Shown here one piece after another: positions 22,479-31,494 of a stretch of DNA of 64,000 bases. Where the stretch lies: assembly GCA_051881075.1 (NCBI GenBank), contig JBJEPE010000024.1:8524-72523 (forward strand), read 5' to 3'. Position numbers and translations under genes: made by a program. Source of the stretch: RUG14223 sp051881075. GTDB lineage: Bacteria > Bacillota > Clostridia > Oscillospirales > Acutalibacteraceae. The notes under the pieces were generated by a model that saw only the letters and a list, made by a program, of their open reading frames with translations, was not told the origin of the DNA and searched no databases. Position 1 is the stretch's first letter, and every line of letters starts with the position of its first letter.

Positions 22479-25400
22479 TTAGTTTTCATAGTTATCCGTC
22501 CACATTTCGCACTGGCTGATAACGGTGTCGATGGCATCTTCGTACTGCTCCGGCGGATACTTATACTTTTTCAGCAGGCGCTTGACCATCTTGCGCATAG
22601 TCGCTCTGGCCGTTTCTTTCTTTTGCCAGTCGATGGTGCGGTTCTTACGGAGTATTTCCGTTAGTTCGCGGATCATGGCAACAAGGGTGTCGTTTTCGTA
22701 GAAATCCTTGATGGCCTGCGGTTTGGTCAGAGCATCATAGAAGGCCAGTTCCTCCTGCGTCAGTCCCAGCGCGTCCCCGGCTTGGTGTGCCTTGGCGATC
22801 AACTCTGCTGCTTCCAGCAGTTCCTTGATGACCTCATCGTTGCTGATGTGACCATTATAGTACGCATTCATTATGCGGGTGATCATCTCAGAGAACTTAG
22901 CAGACTGCACCACATTGGTACGCTTATAAAGGGACACCTGCTCAGCAAGCAGCTTTTTCAAAATTTCTACCGCAATGTTTTTTTGTTTCATCTTCGATAT
23001 TTCTTCAAGAACATTAGGGTCAAAGAGGGAGAAGTTTTCACCGACATTGCGACTATTAAACAAGCTAATAACGCCTTCGCTCTGAATACTAGCTTTCAGC
23101 AACTCATTGATCTGAGCGTTGATTTCCTTGAGAGACAGGGGCTTACCACCGTTGCCGCCATATGTCAGTTTAATAACGGTGGAGCGCACTGCTTCAAAAT
23201 ATGCTGCTTCCCGGCGTTCTTTATCGGTGGTCATGCTGGAGCAGAGAGACATTGCTTGCTTTGTAAGCATGGCTTCTTTCAAGAAGAGATCCTTGCGATT
23301 ATGCGCCTTTGGATCCAGTACAAAGTTTGCGCCGTCTGCGATCAACTTTGCCATCGTGAGAGGACTGCCACCGATAAAGGCACTGTAGTCGAAACCATGG
23401 AACAGGTCACGACAGACCTGTAGTTTCTCTTGAAACTTTGGATATGCGGTCTTTGCTATATCCATGTCGCCATATCTACTACGGTCACGGGCAGTATACT
23501 CCTTCATCGCCGCCTTCAAAGCGCCTGCAATGCCAACATAGTCAACAACCAGGCCGCCTTCTTTGTCCTTGAACACTCGGTTGACGCGGGCGATCGCCTG
23601 CATAAGGTTGTATCCATGCATGGGCTTGTACACATACATGGTATGCATAGAAGGAACATCAAAGCCGGTAAGCCACATATCAACAACGATAGCGATCTTC
23701 ATAGGATCATCGTTATCCTTGAACTTACGAGCCAGTTCTTCTTTGTGGTGCTTGGTGCCTATGATCTCTTTCCAATCTTCGGGATCGTTATTGCCGCCGG
23801 TCATAACGACACCGACTTTTTCTTTCCAACCGGGGCGAATTTCCAGAATCCGGCGATAGATCTTCATAGCAATCGGGCGGGAGTACGCTACGATCATAGC
23901 CTTGCCAGTGAGCAGGTTGGCACGGTTACTTTCATAGTGAGTGACGATATCATCCACCAGCGAAGTAATCGTGGAGTCTGCGCCGAGGACACTCTCCATT
24001 TGCCCCAGCATCTTCTTGCTTTTTGCGATGGTTTCTGCGTTGGCCTGCTGCTCCAGAATATCATAGGTGGAATCAATCAGCGCCAGCGTGTTTTCGTCCA
24101 ATTTCAAATGAATCACGCGGCTCTCATAGTAAACGGGACGCGTCGCGCCGTCTTCTACAGCTTGCGTCATATCGTAGATGTCTATATAGTCACCGAACAC
24201 CTCGCGGGTGTTGCGGTCTTTTGCGGATACAGGAGTACCAGTAAATCCGATGAATGTTGCATTCGGAAGTGCATCGCGGATGATGCGGGCATTGCCGACT
24301 ACGATTCTGGCTTCGGTTTCGCCCTTCTCATTTTCGCTCATGACGATGCGCTCATCCATTCCATACTGGCCACGGTGCGCTTCGTCTGCCATAACCACAA
24401 TGTTGCGACGAGTGGACAACGGTTCCTCGCGTTCCTCGAACTTAAACATGGTGGTAAAGATGATTCCATTAGCAGTTCTGCCGTCCAATAGCTCTTTCAG
24501 ATGTTTCTTGCTTTCTGCCTGTACAGGTGTCTGGCGTAAGAAGGCAGCACACTTGGAGAACTGGGAGTACAACTGATCATCGAGGTCGATTCTGTCTGTC
24601 ATGACTACAATAGTAGGGCTGTCCAGTGCTTCCTGTAGCAGATGGGCATAGAACACCATCGACAACGATTTGCCGCTGCCCTGTGTATGCCAGAACACGC
24701 CACCCTTTCCATCGGTCTTGGTAGCGATCTTTGCTTTTTCTACAGCCTTGCGAACAGCAAAGTACTGGTGGTAACCAGCCAATATCTTGAACGCTTTTGC
24801 CTGCTCCACGGAGAAGCAGATAAAGTTCTTGATGATATCCAACAACCGCGCCTTGTCAAACATGCCCTCATAGAAGGTGTCGAACTGGGCGTAGGCGGTA
24901 TTCTCATAGTTGCCGTCTTTGGTTTTCCACTCCATAAAGCGGTCGAGGCCGGAGGTAACGGTGCCTGCCTTATTTGTGGTCAGGTCACTGATTACGCAAA
25001 TGGCGTTGTAATTGAAAATGGAGGGGATGTCCTGCATGTAGTTGCGGATTTGGTTATATGCGTTTTCTGCATTGACCTCATCCTTGGAGGGGCTTTTCAG
25101 CTCCATCAGCACCAGCGGCAGACCGTTGATGAACAGGATAATGTCCGGGCGGCGGTTGTTGCCATTTTCGATGTATGTAAACTGGTTGACTACATAGAAG
25201 CTGTTGTTAGTTACGGTCTTGTAGTCGATAAGATACACAATCGATGTGCGTTCCTCGCCCTTGACAAAGTATCGGACAGGTATGCCGTTCTGCAGATAGT
25301 CCATAAACTGCATGTTCTTCTGCAGCAGGCTGCCAGTGTCAAAATTGCGAAGCTTGTTTATTGCTTCTGTGATCGCATCCAGAGGCAATCCTTTATTCAG

Positions 25401-25544
25401 CTTCACAAGACTGTCCATAAGGACAGAATCCAGCAGAGGGCTGGAATAATCACGCTCCATGTTTGGGGCGAAGATGTGGGTATAACCCATATTCTCAAAC
25501 AGCTCTATGACAGCCTGTTCAAACATATCCTCTGTGAAATGCAT
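22479..25544 (-). CDS. hsdR: Type I restriction enzyme, R (endonuclease/translocase) subunit
   Basis: 1021 residues, normal for HsdR. An N-terminal PD-(D/E)xK nuclease (PDIILFINGLPLVLMELKSP, with Asp, Glu and Lys in place) is followed by a superfamily 2 motor: Walker A HTQGSGKS, DEAHRGQYG, FTGTPVSAKD and QAIARVNRVFKDKEGG. The C-terminal helical part binds the modification core. It works with HsdM and HsdS to translocate and cut unmodified DNA. Last intact gene of the hsd operon. GC content and codon use are visibly higher than in the flanking 10-20 kb, which suggests transfer. Confidence 0.96.
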   Translation of the reverse strand: MHFTEDMFEQAVIELFENMGYTHIFAPNMERDYSSPLLDSVLMDSLVKLNKGLPLDAITEAINKLRNFDTGSLLQKNMQFMDYLQNGIPVRYFVKGEERTSIVYLIDYKTVTNNSFYVVNQFTYIENGNNRRPDIILFINGLPLVLMELKSPSKDEVNAENAYNQIRNYMQDIPSIFNYNAICVISDLTTNKAGTVTSGLDRFMEWKTKDGNYENTAYAQFDTFYEGMFDKARLLDIIKNFICFSVEQAKAFKILAGYHQYFAVRKAVEKAKIATKTDGKGGVFWHTQGSGKSLSMVFYAHLLQEALDSPTIVVMTDRIDLDDQLYSQFSKCAAFLRQTPVQAESKKHLKELLDGRTANGIIFTTMFKFEEREEPLSTRRNIVVMADEAHRGQYGMDERIVMSENEKGETEARIVVGNARIIRDALPNATFIGFTGTPVSAKDRNTREVFGDYIDIYDMTQAVEDGATRPVYYESRVIHLKLDENTLALIDSTYDILEQQANAETIAKSKKMLGQMESVLGADSTITSLVDDIVTHYESNRANLLTGKAMIVAYSRPIAMKIYRRILEIRPGWKEKVGVVMTGGNNDPEDWKEIIGTKHHKEELARKFKDNDDPMKIAIVVDMWLTGFDVPSMHTMYVYKPMHGYNLMQAIARVNRVFKDKEGGLVVDYVGIAGALKAAMKEYTARDRSRYGDMDIAKTAYPKFQEKLQVCRDLFHGFDYSAFIGGSPLTMAKLIADGANFVLDPKAHNRKDLFLKEAMLTKQAMSLCSSMTTDKERREAAYFEAVRSTVIKLTYGGNGGKPLSLKEINAQINELLKASIQSEGVISLFNSRNVGENFSLFDPNVLEEISKMKQKNIAVEILKKLLAEQVSLYKRTNVVQSAKFSEMITRIMNAYYNGHISNDEVIKELLEAAELIAKAHQAGDALGLTQEELAFYDALTKPQAIKDFYENDTLVAMIRELTEILRKNRTIDWQKKETARATMRKMVKRLLKKYKYPPEQYEDAIDTVISQCEMWTDNYEN

Positions 25545-25618
25545 AGTGATGCCTCCTTCGGCAGCTATCCTGCCTTTTATTTTGTTTATGGTATTCGTGT
25601 AAACGATAATTTAGCGGC

Positions 25619-26806
25619 TTAAATGTCGATGTCGGACACATCGACCTCACCGCTCATAAGCCGCGGTAGCAAAGAATCTCGAAGTGCTTTCAGTCGCGCG
25701 TTTTCCATGGCATTGATACGGATTTGCTCATACATAGGAGAAACAACTGTGGAGAAAGCTGCAATTTCTTTGTCAGTTGGCAGATAGAACTTGTATTGAA
25801 GCGTGTCCGATGGAATCGTGCGCTGGCGGCTACCTGTAGACCCCGTAACATGGCTGCACATATAATTAGAGAAGGAACTACTGTCGATCAGCGAGTACAG
25901 AAAATCGATTAGTTTTTTATCCTTTACCTTGTACACGATGAACTCGGTGGAGCAAACTGCATTCTGTGTCATGCAGTACGGACGCCATACGCGCTTCGTT
26001 GTAGGATTGAGCTTCGATATCATGAAGCAATCCGCATCTACAATGAACTTATTGCTCTTAATTTCGGTTGATAATTCGAACACCGGATAACGGGTTTCGT
26101 CAAAAGCGGGGATGCTGTAATGTTCCAACATGGTTGCGGGCTGTTTTATCGGGTTAAAGCTTTTGTTGGAGATAACGGCCACATCGCCCAGAGCAGTCAG
26201 TGCCCAACCCTGTGGCACAGGATCATCGCTCCGCAGGCAAAATTGTTTCGCAAAAAGTGTCTGCGCTTGCTGCTGTAAATTATCGTTTATCTTATTGTTA
26301 AGTGCGATTTTCTCATCCATCAGAGCAAGCAACGCACCTATTTTCTGCTGTTCTTCCAGCGGCGGAACGGTTAATTCCAGTTCATCCAATACGCCTTGCT
26401 GTACACGCTGCCGCCCAGATGATCCTACCATCGATTTGATGGCAATATTTCTGAATGCAGGACTGGTCGCCAGATAGTAAATGAACTGTGGGTCGCTCAC
26501 ACCTACTCTTGCCCTCATCACAATGAATTCAGTTGATCCGAATGCAACTTCTCCGTCTGCCAGAATGTCGACAAATGCAGTCTTTCCGTTTTCAAGGCAA
26601 GGCGTAATTCTTGCCATTATGGTATCACCATTACAGAACTTTGAGCCACCAGCAAATTCTGCCTGCTCTGTTGCCGGTATTTTCTTTGTGAACGGCTGCA
26701 GCTTATCCATGGCAACCTTTGTTGCCAATGCGCCTTTCTTGATGCTCAGTCGAGGGTTAAACTCGATAAAGTCTGCAGCACGAACGGTTACCCATTCAGA
26801 TACCAT
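25619..26806 (-). CDS. hsdS: Type I restriction enzyme, S (specificity) subunit
   Basis: About 395 residues, in two target-recognition domains separated by the conserved helix LEEQQKIGALLALMDEKIAL and closed by LKALRDSLLPRLMSGEVDV. TRD1 covers about residues 5-165 and TRD2 about 190-375. The open frame extends 19 codons further upstream, but the ATG at 26806 (MVSEWVTVRAADF) overlaps the hsdM end by 11 bases and gives the usual HsdS start. Recognition sequence cannot be read by eye. No second hsdS or inverted TRD copy is present, so shuffling is not indicated. Confidence 0.93.
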   Translation of the reverse strand: MVSEWVTVRAADFIEFNPRLSIKKGALATKVAMDKLQPFTKKIPATEQAEFAGGSKFCNGDTIMARITPCLENGKTAFVDILADGEVAFGSTEFIVMRARVGVSDPQFIYYLATSPAFRNIAIKSMVGSSGRQRVQQGVLDELELTVPPLEEQQKIGALLALMDEKIALNNKINDNLQQQAQTLFAKQFCLRSDDPVPQGWALTALGDVAVISNKSFNPIKQPATMLEHYSIPAFDETRYPVFELSTEIKSNKFIVDADCFMISKLNPTTKRVWRPYCMTQNAVCSTEFIVYKVKDKKLIDFLYSLIDSSSFSNYMCSHVTGSTGSRQRTIPSDTLQYKFYLPTDKEIAAFSTVVSPMYEQIRINAMENARLKALRDSLLPRLMSGEVDVSDIDI

Positions 26807-28298
26807 ACCCAATCGCCTCCAACTTCTGCCGGATTTCTTCTTCCAGCGAATGGGACTGTGCAAACAATTCAGAAAGTTCGCCGGTCAGTCTGGCCATCTT
26901 TTCATCAAAAGGTTCACCGTCATCCTCCTGTTCTTCAATACCAACATAGCGTCCAGGAGTGAGAATATAGTCCTGCTTGGCAATTTCTTCTGTATCCACT
27001 ACGGCGCAGAAGCCCTTCTGATCCTCCAGTGTACCATCGCAGTATGCCTTATATGCGTCTGCGATCATTGCGATATCTGCATCGGTCAATTCACGCAGCT
27101 TTCTGGTAACCATCGTGCCGAGCTTACGAGCATCAATAAACAGTGTCTTTCCATGCTGCTTCTTGTTCTTTGCAAGGAACCACAGGGATACAGGAATCTG
27201 TGTTGTATAGAAAAGCTGTGTCGGCATCGCAACGATGCATTCCACCAAATCCGCATTCACGATGTTTTTGCGAATTTCGCCTTCACCGCCGCTCTGAGAG
27301 GAAAGCGCACCGTTTGCCAGCACCATACCGATTTTGCCGTTTGGTGCCAGATGGTAAATCATGTGCTGCAACCATGCAAAGTTGGCATTGCCTGCAGGAG
27401 GCATACCATACTGCCAGCGCACATCGTCCTTCAGTTTATCCGCACCCCAGCCGGAGAGGTTAAATGGCGGATTTGCCATGATGTAGTCTGCGCGAAGAGT
27501 CGGATGGCAATCATTGAAAAAGGTATCCGCATTATAACTGCCAAGGTTAGCTTCGATACCACGGATAGCCAGATTCATCTGTGCCATCTTCCATGTGGTG
27601 GGATTAGAGTCTTGTCCGAACACAGAAATGTTGTTGATGTTACCGCTGTGGTTTTCAATGAATTTCGCACTCTGGACGAACATACCGCCGGAGCCGCAGC
27701 AGGGATCGTACACTCGGCCATTGTAGGGCTGTAATACTTCGACCAATGTGCGTACTACGCAGGAGGGGGTGTAGAACTCACCAGCCAGTTTGCCTTCTTG
27801 TTCGGCAAATTTCGACAGGCAGTATTCATATGTTCTGCCGAGGATATCACGGCTGGAGCCTGCGTCCACCATTTTGATATTGGTGAACAGGTCAACCACA
27901 TCACCCAGACGGCGCTTGTCTAATTCAGGACGTGCAAAGTTCTTGGGGAGTATATCCTTCAGCCTCTTATTCTCTTTTTCAATCGACCTCATGGCATCGT
28001 CGATCACGGTGCCAATTTCGGGAGTGTGTGATTTAGATGAAATGACGCTCCAACGAGCATTTTCTGGAACGAAAAAAATGCCTTCGGAAATGTATTCATC
28101 TACATCTTCCTCAAAATCGTCACCTTCTTCCAACAACTGCTGATACTTTTCATCGAAGCGATCGGAAATGTATTTGAGGAAAATTAAGCCCAAAACAACG
28201 GACTTATATTCGGAAGCATCGATGTTTCCGCGCAACACACACGCAGCATCCCATATCTGTTTTTCAAAGCCAATATTGGCTGTACTCATATCTGCCAT
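26796..28298 (-). CDS. hsdM: Type I restriction enzyme, M (methyltransferase) subunit
   Basis: 500 residues. N-terminal helical HsdM_N domain (GNIDASEYKSVVLGLIFLKY), SAM-binding motif YDPCCGSGGMFVQS and the catalytic N6-adenine motif NPPFNLSGWG. The ATG at 28298 has AAGGAG nine bases upstream. It methylates adenine in the sequence chosen by HsdS. Overlap with hsdS implies balanced translation. Confidence 0.96.
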   Translation of the reverse strand: MADMSTANIGFEKQIWDAACVLRGNIDASEYKSVVLGLIFLKYISDRFDEKYQQLLEEGDDFEEDVDEYISEGIFFVPENARWSVISSKSHTPEIGTVIDDAMRSIEKENKRLKDILPKNFARPELDKRRLGDVVDLFTNIKMVDAGSSRDILGRTYEYCLSKFAEQEGKLAGEFYTPSCVVRTLVEVLQPYNGRVYDPCCGSGGMFVQSAKFIENHSGNINNISVFGQDSNPTTWKMAQMNLAIRGIEANLGSYNADTFFNDCHPTLRADYIMANPPFNLSGWGADKLKDDVRWQYGMPPAGNANFAWLQHMIYHLAPNGKIGMVLANGALSSQSGGEGEIRKNIVNADLVECIVAMPTQLFYTTQIPVSLWFLAKNKKQHGKTLFIDARKLGTMVTRKLRELTDADIAMIADAYKAYCDGTLEDQKGFCAVVDTEEIAKQDYILTPGRYVGIEEQEDDGEPFDEKMARLTGELSELFAQSHSLEEEIRQKLEAIGYGI

Positions 28299-28315
28299 GT
28301 CTCTATCTCCTTAAT

Positions 28316-28669
28316 TTATGGATTGTATCTTGTTGTTGTATGGCCGCTCCTGCGCTGCCACAGGATTGCCGCAATAATCCCGACAACTGCCACCGTTGCC
28401 AATCCGCAGACGATGAGTACCCAGTGTGCGATGATGAATTTGCCTACGGTGATCACGCCATACAGCACTGCCCAGATTACTATAAACGCAATCAGTCGTA
28501 TTCCCCAGTGAATTGCGGATCCTCCGAATCCACCGGGCGAAACCTCAAAAGCGATTTTGAATGCGACGATGCCGACCACGTCCAGAATGATGTACTCCCA
28601 AATTGCAGGAATAGGCAATCCTAGAGGGTCGGTTGCGATGTCAAATATCAGACTAAAAAGTTCTCTCAA
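28316..28669 (-). CDS. Small membrane protein between the WYL regulator and hsdM
   Basis: 117 residues with three predicted membrane helices (about 23-40, 53-73 and 80-103) and a basic tail (QRRSGHTTTRY). A glycine-rich loop (VSPGGFGGSAIHWG) follows the first helix. No family is recognised. It is 14 bases after the WYL gene and 17 before hsdM, so it is co-transcribed with the restriction system and might be an accessory component. Confidence 0.75.
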   Translation of the reverse strand: MRELFSLIFDIATDPLGLPIPAIWEYIILDVVGIVAFKIAFEVSPGGFGGSAIHWGIRLIAFIVIWAVLYGVITVGKFIIAHWVLIVCGLATVAVVGIIAAILWQRRSGHTTTRYNP

Positions 28670-28683
28670 AGTATTAATTCTCC

Positions 28684-29664
28684 TTACTCTAAAAGTGCTG
28701 CTGCGTGTTTTTTATAATCGGCGATAATTGTGTCGGGGGATAAGACCCTCATCTGTCCTGCGAACTGGAACAACCATCCCCAAAATGTCGGGCTAATTTG
28801 CACCATAACTGTGGCGGCGCACTCGTCATCACCTATAGGGATCATTTTTGTTCCTTCACCAAATCTATCGTACACTGCGCCTATTAGTTTGTTGCTGAAC
28901 TGTAGCGTAATCTGAACCGACTGGCCGCCATACATTTTGAATGCTTGCTCGGTGTATCCTGCGACACTTTGACGAAGCTCCATCGCCTTTTCACAAATAG
29001 CCTCATCAATTATTTCAACGCTGTCCATTCTGTCAACACGATAGTTTGCTGTATTGTCATGGCGTGCGCTATAAATCATGAGGTAGTAGTTATCTTCGTT
29101 GAACACCAAACCGATTGGTTCAACAACATAGTGGTGACCTTCTCTGCGATAGACTCGCTGTCCGTTGGCATCCAAATCGTAATATCTAAAGACAACCTTT
29201 TTTTGCTGTTCGATGGCATCCTCTAAATAATCAACAATATAATATATGGATTCGTTGCTGTGTTTTCTGGTGTTGAAACACACCATGTTGCTTTTGAGGA
29301 CTTCAGCACAATGACTACCACCAAGAGCCGCTATTTTTTCAATCAACGCAGCAGTCTTTTTCTCGGTTATAAAACTGGCCGCCTGTACTGCATCTATGAG
29401 TATCTTGAGCTCCGGAACACTAAAGCTGCGATCTTCGATGTAATAGCCTTTTTCATGACTGATCATTGTAGACATGACCTCGAAGCCTTGTTCGTTTAGC
29501 AAGGCAATATCTTTGGTCAATGTTCTGCGATTGCAAGTGATTCCAAGACTAATCAGCCTGCTGCAGATCTCCGTAGCGCGGAGGGGATGCTGCTCATCAG
29601 TCTCTTGACGCAGTATTTCCATCAGTTTCAGTAGCTTTATTTTCTGGCAATTATCTTTCGCCAT
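28684..29664 (-). CDS. WYL-domain transcriptional regulator
   Basis: 326 residues. An N-terminal winged helix (about 1-65, with TEICSRLISLGITCNRRTLT) is followed by a WYL domain (about 140-215; HHYVVEPIGLVFNEDNYYLM) and a C-terminal WCX-like region. WYL regulators often control defence genes such as restriction and CBASS systems, sensing nucleic acids or nucleotides. GGAGG is ten bases upstream of the ATG. It is first in the hsd operon, and a 19-bp palindrome at its promoter suggests self-control. Confidence 0.92.
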   Translation of the reverse strand: MAKDNCQKIKLLKLMEILRQETDEQHPLRATEICSRLISLGITCNRRTLTKDIALLNEQGFEVMSTMISHEKGYYIEDRSFSVPELKILIDAVQAASFITEKKTAALIEKIAALGGSHCAEVLKSNMVCFNTRKHSNESIYYIVDYLEDAIEQQKKVVFRYYDLDANGQRVYRREGHHYVVEPIGLVFNEDNYYLMIYSARHDNTANYRVDRMDSVEIIDEAICEKAMELRQSVAGYTEQAFKMYGGQSVQITLQFSNKLIGAVYDRFGEGTKMIPIGDDECAATVMVQISPTFWGWLFQFAGQMRVLSPDTIIADYKKHAAALLE

Positions 29665-29701
29665 AGCGACACCTCCGCTGTATCCCCAAAACCGGATATA
29701 A

Positions 29702-29720
29702 TTATACTTAATAAGTATAA
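29702..29720 (-). promoter_or_regulatory. 19-bp palindrome at the hsd operon promoter
   Basis: TTATACTTA-A-TAAGTATAA is a perfect palindrome (9-1-9) 38 bases ahead of the WYL start codon. On the minus strand it contains possible -10 elements (TATACT, TATAAT). It is a good candidate for the binding site of the WYL regulator. The upstream -35 is not clear. Confidence 0.6.
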
Positions 29721-29884
29721 CACATAGTGGTGCAAAAGTAAACGAAAAACCTGCATTTTTTCGTTACTCTTTTAGCAAAGATGGGATTTTTTTGCTTCAA
29801 ATCCACACTCTATATTGACTGAATTACCCCTTATTTCTTGAAAGAGTAACCAAAAGTGCTGTACTCCTTCAACCGCCAAAATGC

Positions 29885-29929
29885 AAAAAACAGGAGCCGG
29901 CACGGTTTGCTTAACCGTGCCAACCCCTG
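29885..29929 (-). terminator. Strong minus-strand terminator
   Basis: GGCACGGTT/AACCGTGCC (nine pairs) extended by CAGG/CCTG with small mismatches, followed on the minus strand by TTTTTTGC. It would stop transcription coming from the CPBP protease gene before the hsd promoter. Confidence 0.8.
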
Positions 29930-29979
29930 CTTTGAGTCGTTTTCGCTGTATTTCGGGCTGTTTTGCCCCTTAAACGAAG

Positions 29980-30105
29980 GAAACCCCTCTCTTGCCAGTG
30001 GTAGACAAAAGAGGTTTCTTTATGCCCAATAGTAGCCAAAGGTTACAGAATTGAGGTAAGAGTAAGTAAAAGTAATGCAAAGTTTACTAGATAAGTTGGA
30101 ATCTG
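29980..30105 (+). repeat. Interspersed repeat, copy B
   Basis: Same unit as copy A (inverted, 17841-17965) and copy C (inverted, 31001-31108): AGACAAAAGAGGTTTCTTT, then AATTGAGGTAAGAGTAAGTA, ATGCAAAGTTTACTAGATAA and GGAATCTG. Copies B and C face each other across the CPBP gene. The match begins ten bases beyond the gene's stop codon. Confidence 0.78.
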
Positions 30106-30115
30106 TTTATAGTAT

Positions 30116-30985
30116 TTATTTTGTGTCTAAAGAAATTTTTAGCTTGTTTAATCTTACAAATAGAATTACAGATAGAATTATTAAAAATGACATTGAGACT
30201 AATCCCGTGGGATTTGGACCCAATAGTCCGCTTTTAAGTGATACCGAGCAAAATACCGGTATTTCACCAATGACATTAACAACTCCGTGCATTATTGCTG
30301 CATACATACAATTACCCGTTTTCAATGTGACATATGAAAATGTAATCCCCATAACAATACATAATAACATCATCAACGCCATATTAGACCACGGCGCACC
30401 GGGATTGTCAATATTGTAATTGAAACCGAGATAAATAAGCGGCATATGAGCCAATCCCCATTCTACGCCATTTATCAATACGGCTTTTTTTGCCCCATAT
30501 TTATCTACCTGATGCCATAACAGAAATCCTCTCCAGCCTACTTCTTCACCAAGCTCCAATAATTGAATAGGAATACACACTGCAGATATAACAATACATA
30601 CTATTGCAAATATGAATGGATTTGATATTACTATGCTTTCATCGCCGCCAACTAATTGACTTATTTCAAACACACCGCTGAACTCAGTGCTGAAAACAGA
30701 AAAATATAGTACTGCACCAAGAGTTATTACAACAGCGGGAACAAATGCGCAAAATAGCCACATTTTCCAATTCTTCCAAACCTTAAAGGATAACCGAATT
30801 TGATTTTTCTCCTTTGTTATACCGCATACAACCAATGCAGTTACAGCAGGAAGCAAAGTGAAGCCCATTTGCAGAATATCATAGAATACACCCGTCTGAA
30901 AAATAATTTCTGCTATACCTAAGCCATAGCAAAATACAGCAATTATTATCAGATACAACTTCATAGCTCGATTACTTTTTTTCAT
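30116..30985 (-). CDS. CPBP family intramembrane glutamic endopeptidase
   Basis: About 289 residues with eight or so membrane helices. Catalytic motifs of the CAAX/CPBP family are present: ELGEEVGWRGFLLW (Glu-Glu and Arg), a second histidine in WGLAHMPLI and a third motif AAIMHGVVN. The open frame extends 15 codons upstream, but those codons lie in repeat copy C; the ATG at 30985 has GAGG upstream and is preferred. Members process prenylated proteins, bacteriocins or quorum peptides; no partner is adjacent. It is enclosed by inverted repeats, so it may be mobile cargo. Confidence 0.88.
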   Translation of the reverse strand: MKKSNRAMKLYLIIIAVFCYGLGIAEIIFQTGVFYDILQMGFTLLPAVTALVVCGITKEKNQIRLSFKVWKNWKMWLFCAFVPAVVITLGAVLYFSVFSTEFSGVFEISQLVGGDESIVISNPFIFAIVCIVISAVCIPIQLLELGEEVGWRGFLLWHQVDKYGAKKAVLINGVEWGLAHMPLIYLGFNYNIDNPGAPWSNMALMMLLCIVMGITFSYVTLKTGNCMYAAIMHGVVNVIGEIPVFCSVSLKSGLLGPNPTGLVSMSFLIILSVILFVRLNKLKISLDTK

Positions 30986-31000
30986 ATATTGTACCTCGTC

Positions 31001-31108
31001 AAATTCCGGTTTATCGAGTAAACTTTGCATTACTTTTTGCTGCTTTTACCTCTACTTATGCACCGTTTGGTCGTTCTTTAGCAAATAAAAACCGTTTTGT
31101 ATCAAAAA
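31001..31108 (-). repeat. Interspersed repeat, copy C
   Basis: Read on the minus strand, it shares with A and B the blocks GACCAAACGG, GAGGTAAAAG, AGTAATGCAAAGTTTACTCG and ATAAACCGGAATTTGA. It overlaps the upstream part of the CPBP reading frame. The outer part is more diverged than in A and B. Confidence 0.72.
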
Positions 31109-31153
31109 GTCAGCTTTTAAGTGTGTTTTTATACCCGATTTTTTATTCTGACA

Positions 31154-31358
31154 CTAAACTCCTTGCCATTTCATTTTTATAATTTGCATATTTCTGCCTA
31201 AGCGTGTTACCGCCCTTGTAATAATAATATCCGTTTTACCGTTTTTAATGTCTTTTAGCATTCGCATAAAACTTTTTCTTGTCTTTGAATGTGAGTCGCC
31301 CTCAAAATCAAGATAAGTATCTCGCAGCATCCAATCATTACGGCTTGCCGCAAGCTAT
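31154..31358 (-). pseudogene. Remnant of a serine site-specific recombinase (N-terminal catalytic part)
   Basis: On the minus strand a frame without a proper start reads ASRNDWMLRDTYLDFEGDSH, then FMRMLKDIKNGKTDIIITRA and VTRLGRN, before a TAG. This is the middle of the resolvase catalytic domain of large serine recombinases (WxLxDxYxDxGxSG and SRxxRN-like motifs). Both the N-terminus with the active serine and the whole C-terminal part are gone. An adjacent plus-strand frame (about 31353-31455) might be another fragment but is unrecognised. It fits a decayed mobile element. Confidence 0.72.
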
Positions 31359-31494
31359 GTCAGATATCAGACCCGTTCTGAAGCACTGTCAAGTTATGCC
31401 GCACTTGTAGTAATGACACAGCAATATATCAATGTGCTTAAAAGGTTACGGCTATGGGTCAACTGAAATACTCTCATTATTCTTCTTTCTGTTA

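Noticed and set aside
23430..24491. Long plus-strand open frames opposite hsdR, hsdS and hsdM (for example 353 and 417 codons)
   Set aside because: They run antisense to clear restriction genes with catalytic motifs, have no ribosome sites and arise from the higher GC content of those genes.
25619..28298. Phase-variable Type I system with shuffling hsdS
   Set aside because: Only one hsdS is present, with no inverted TRD copies and no recombinase next to it.
30075..30419. Plus-strand 114-codon frame opposite the CPBP gene
   Set aside because: It starts inside repeat copy B and then runs antisense to the catalytic part of the protease; the shared MQSLLDK start only reflects the inverted repeat.
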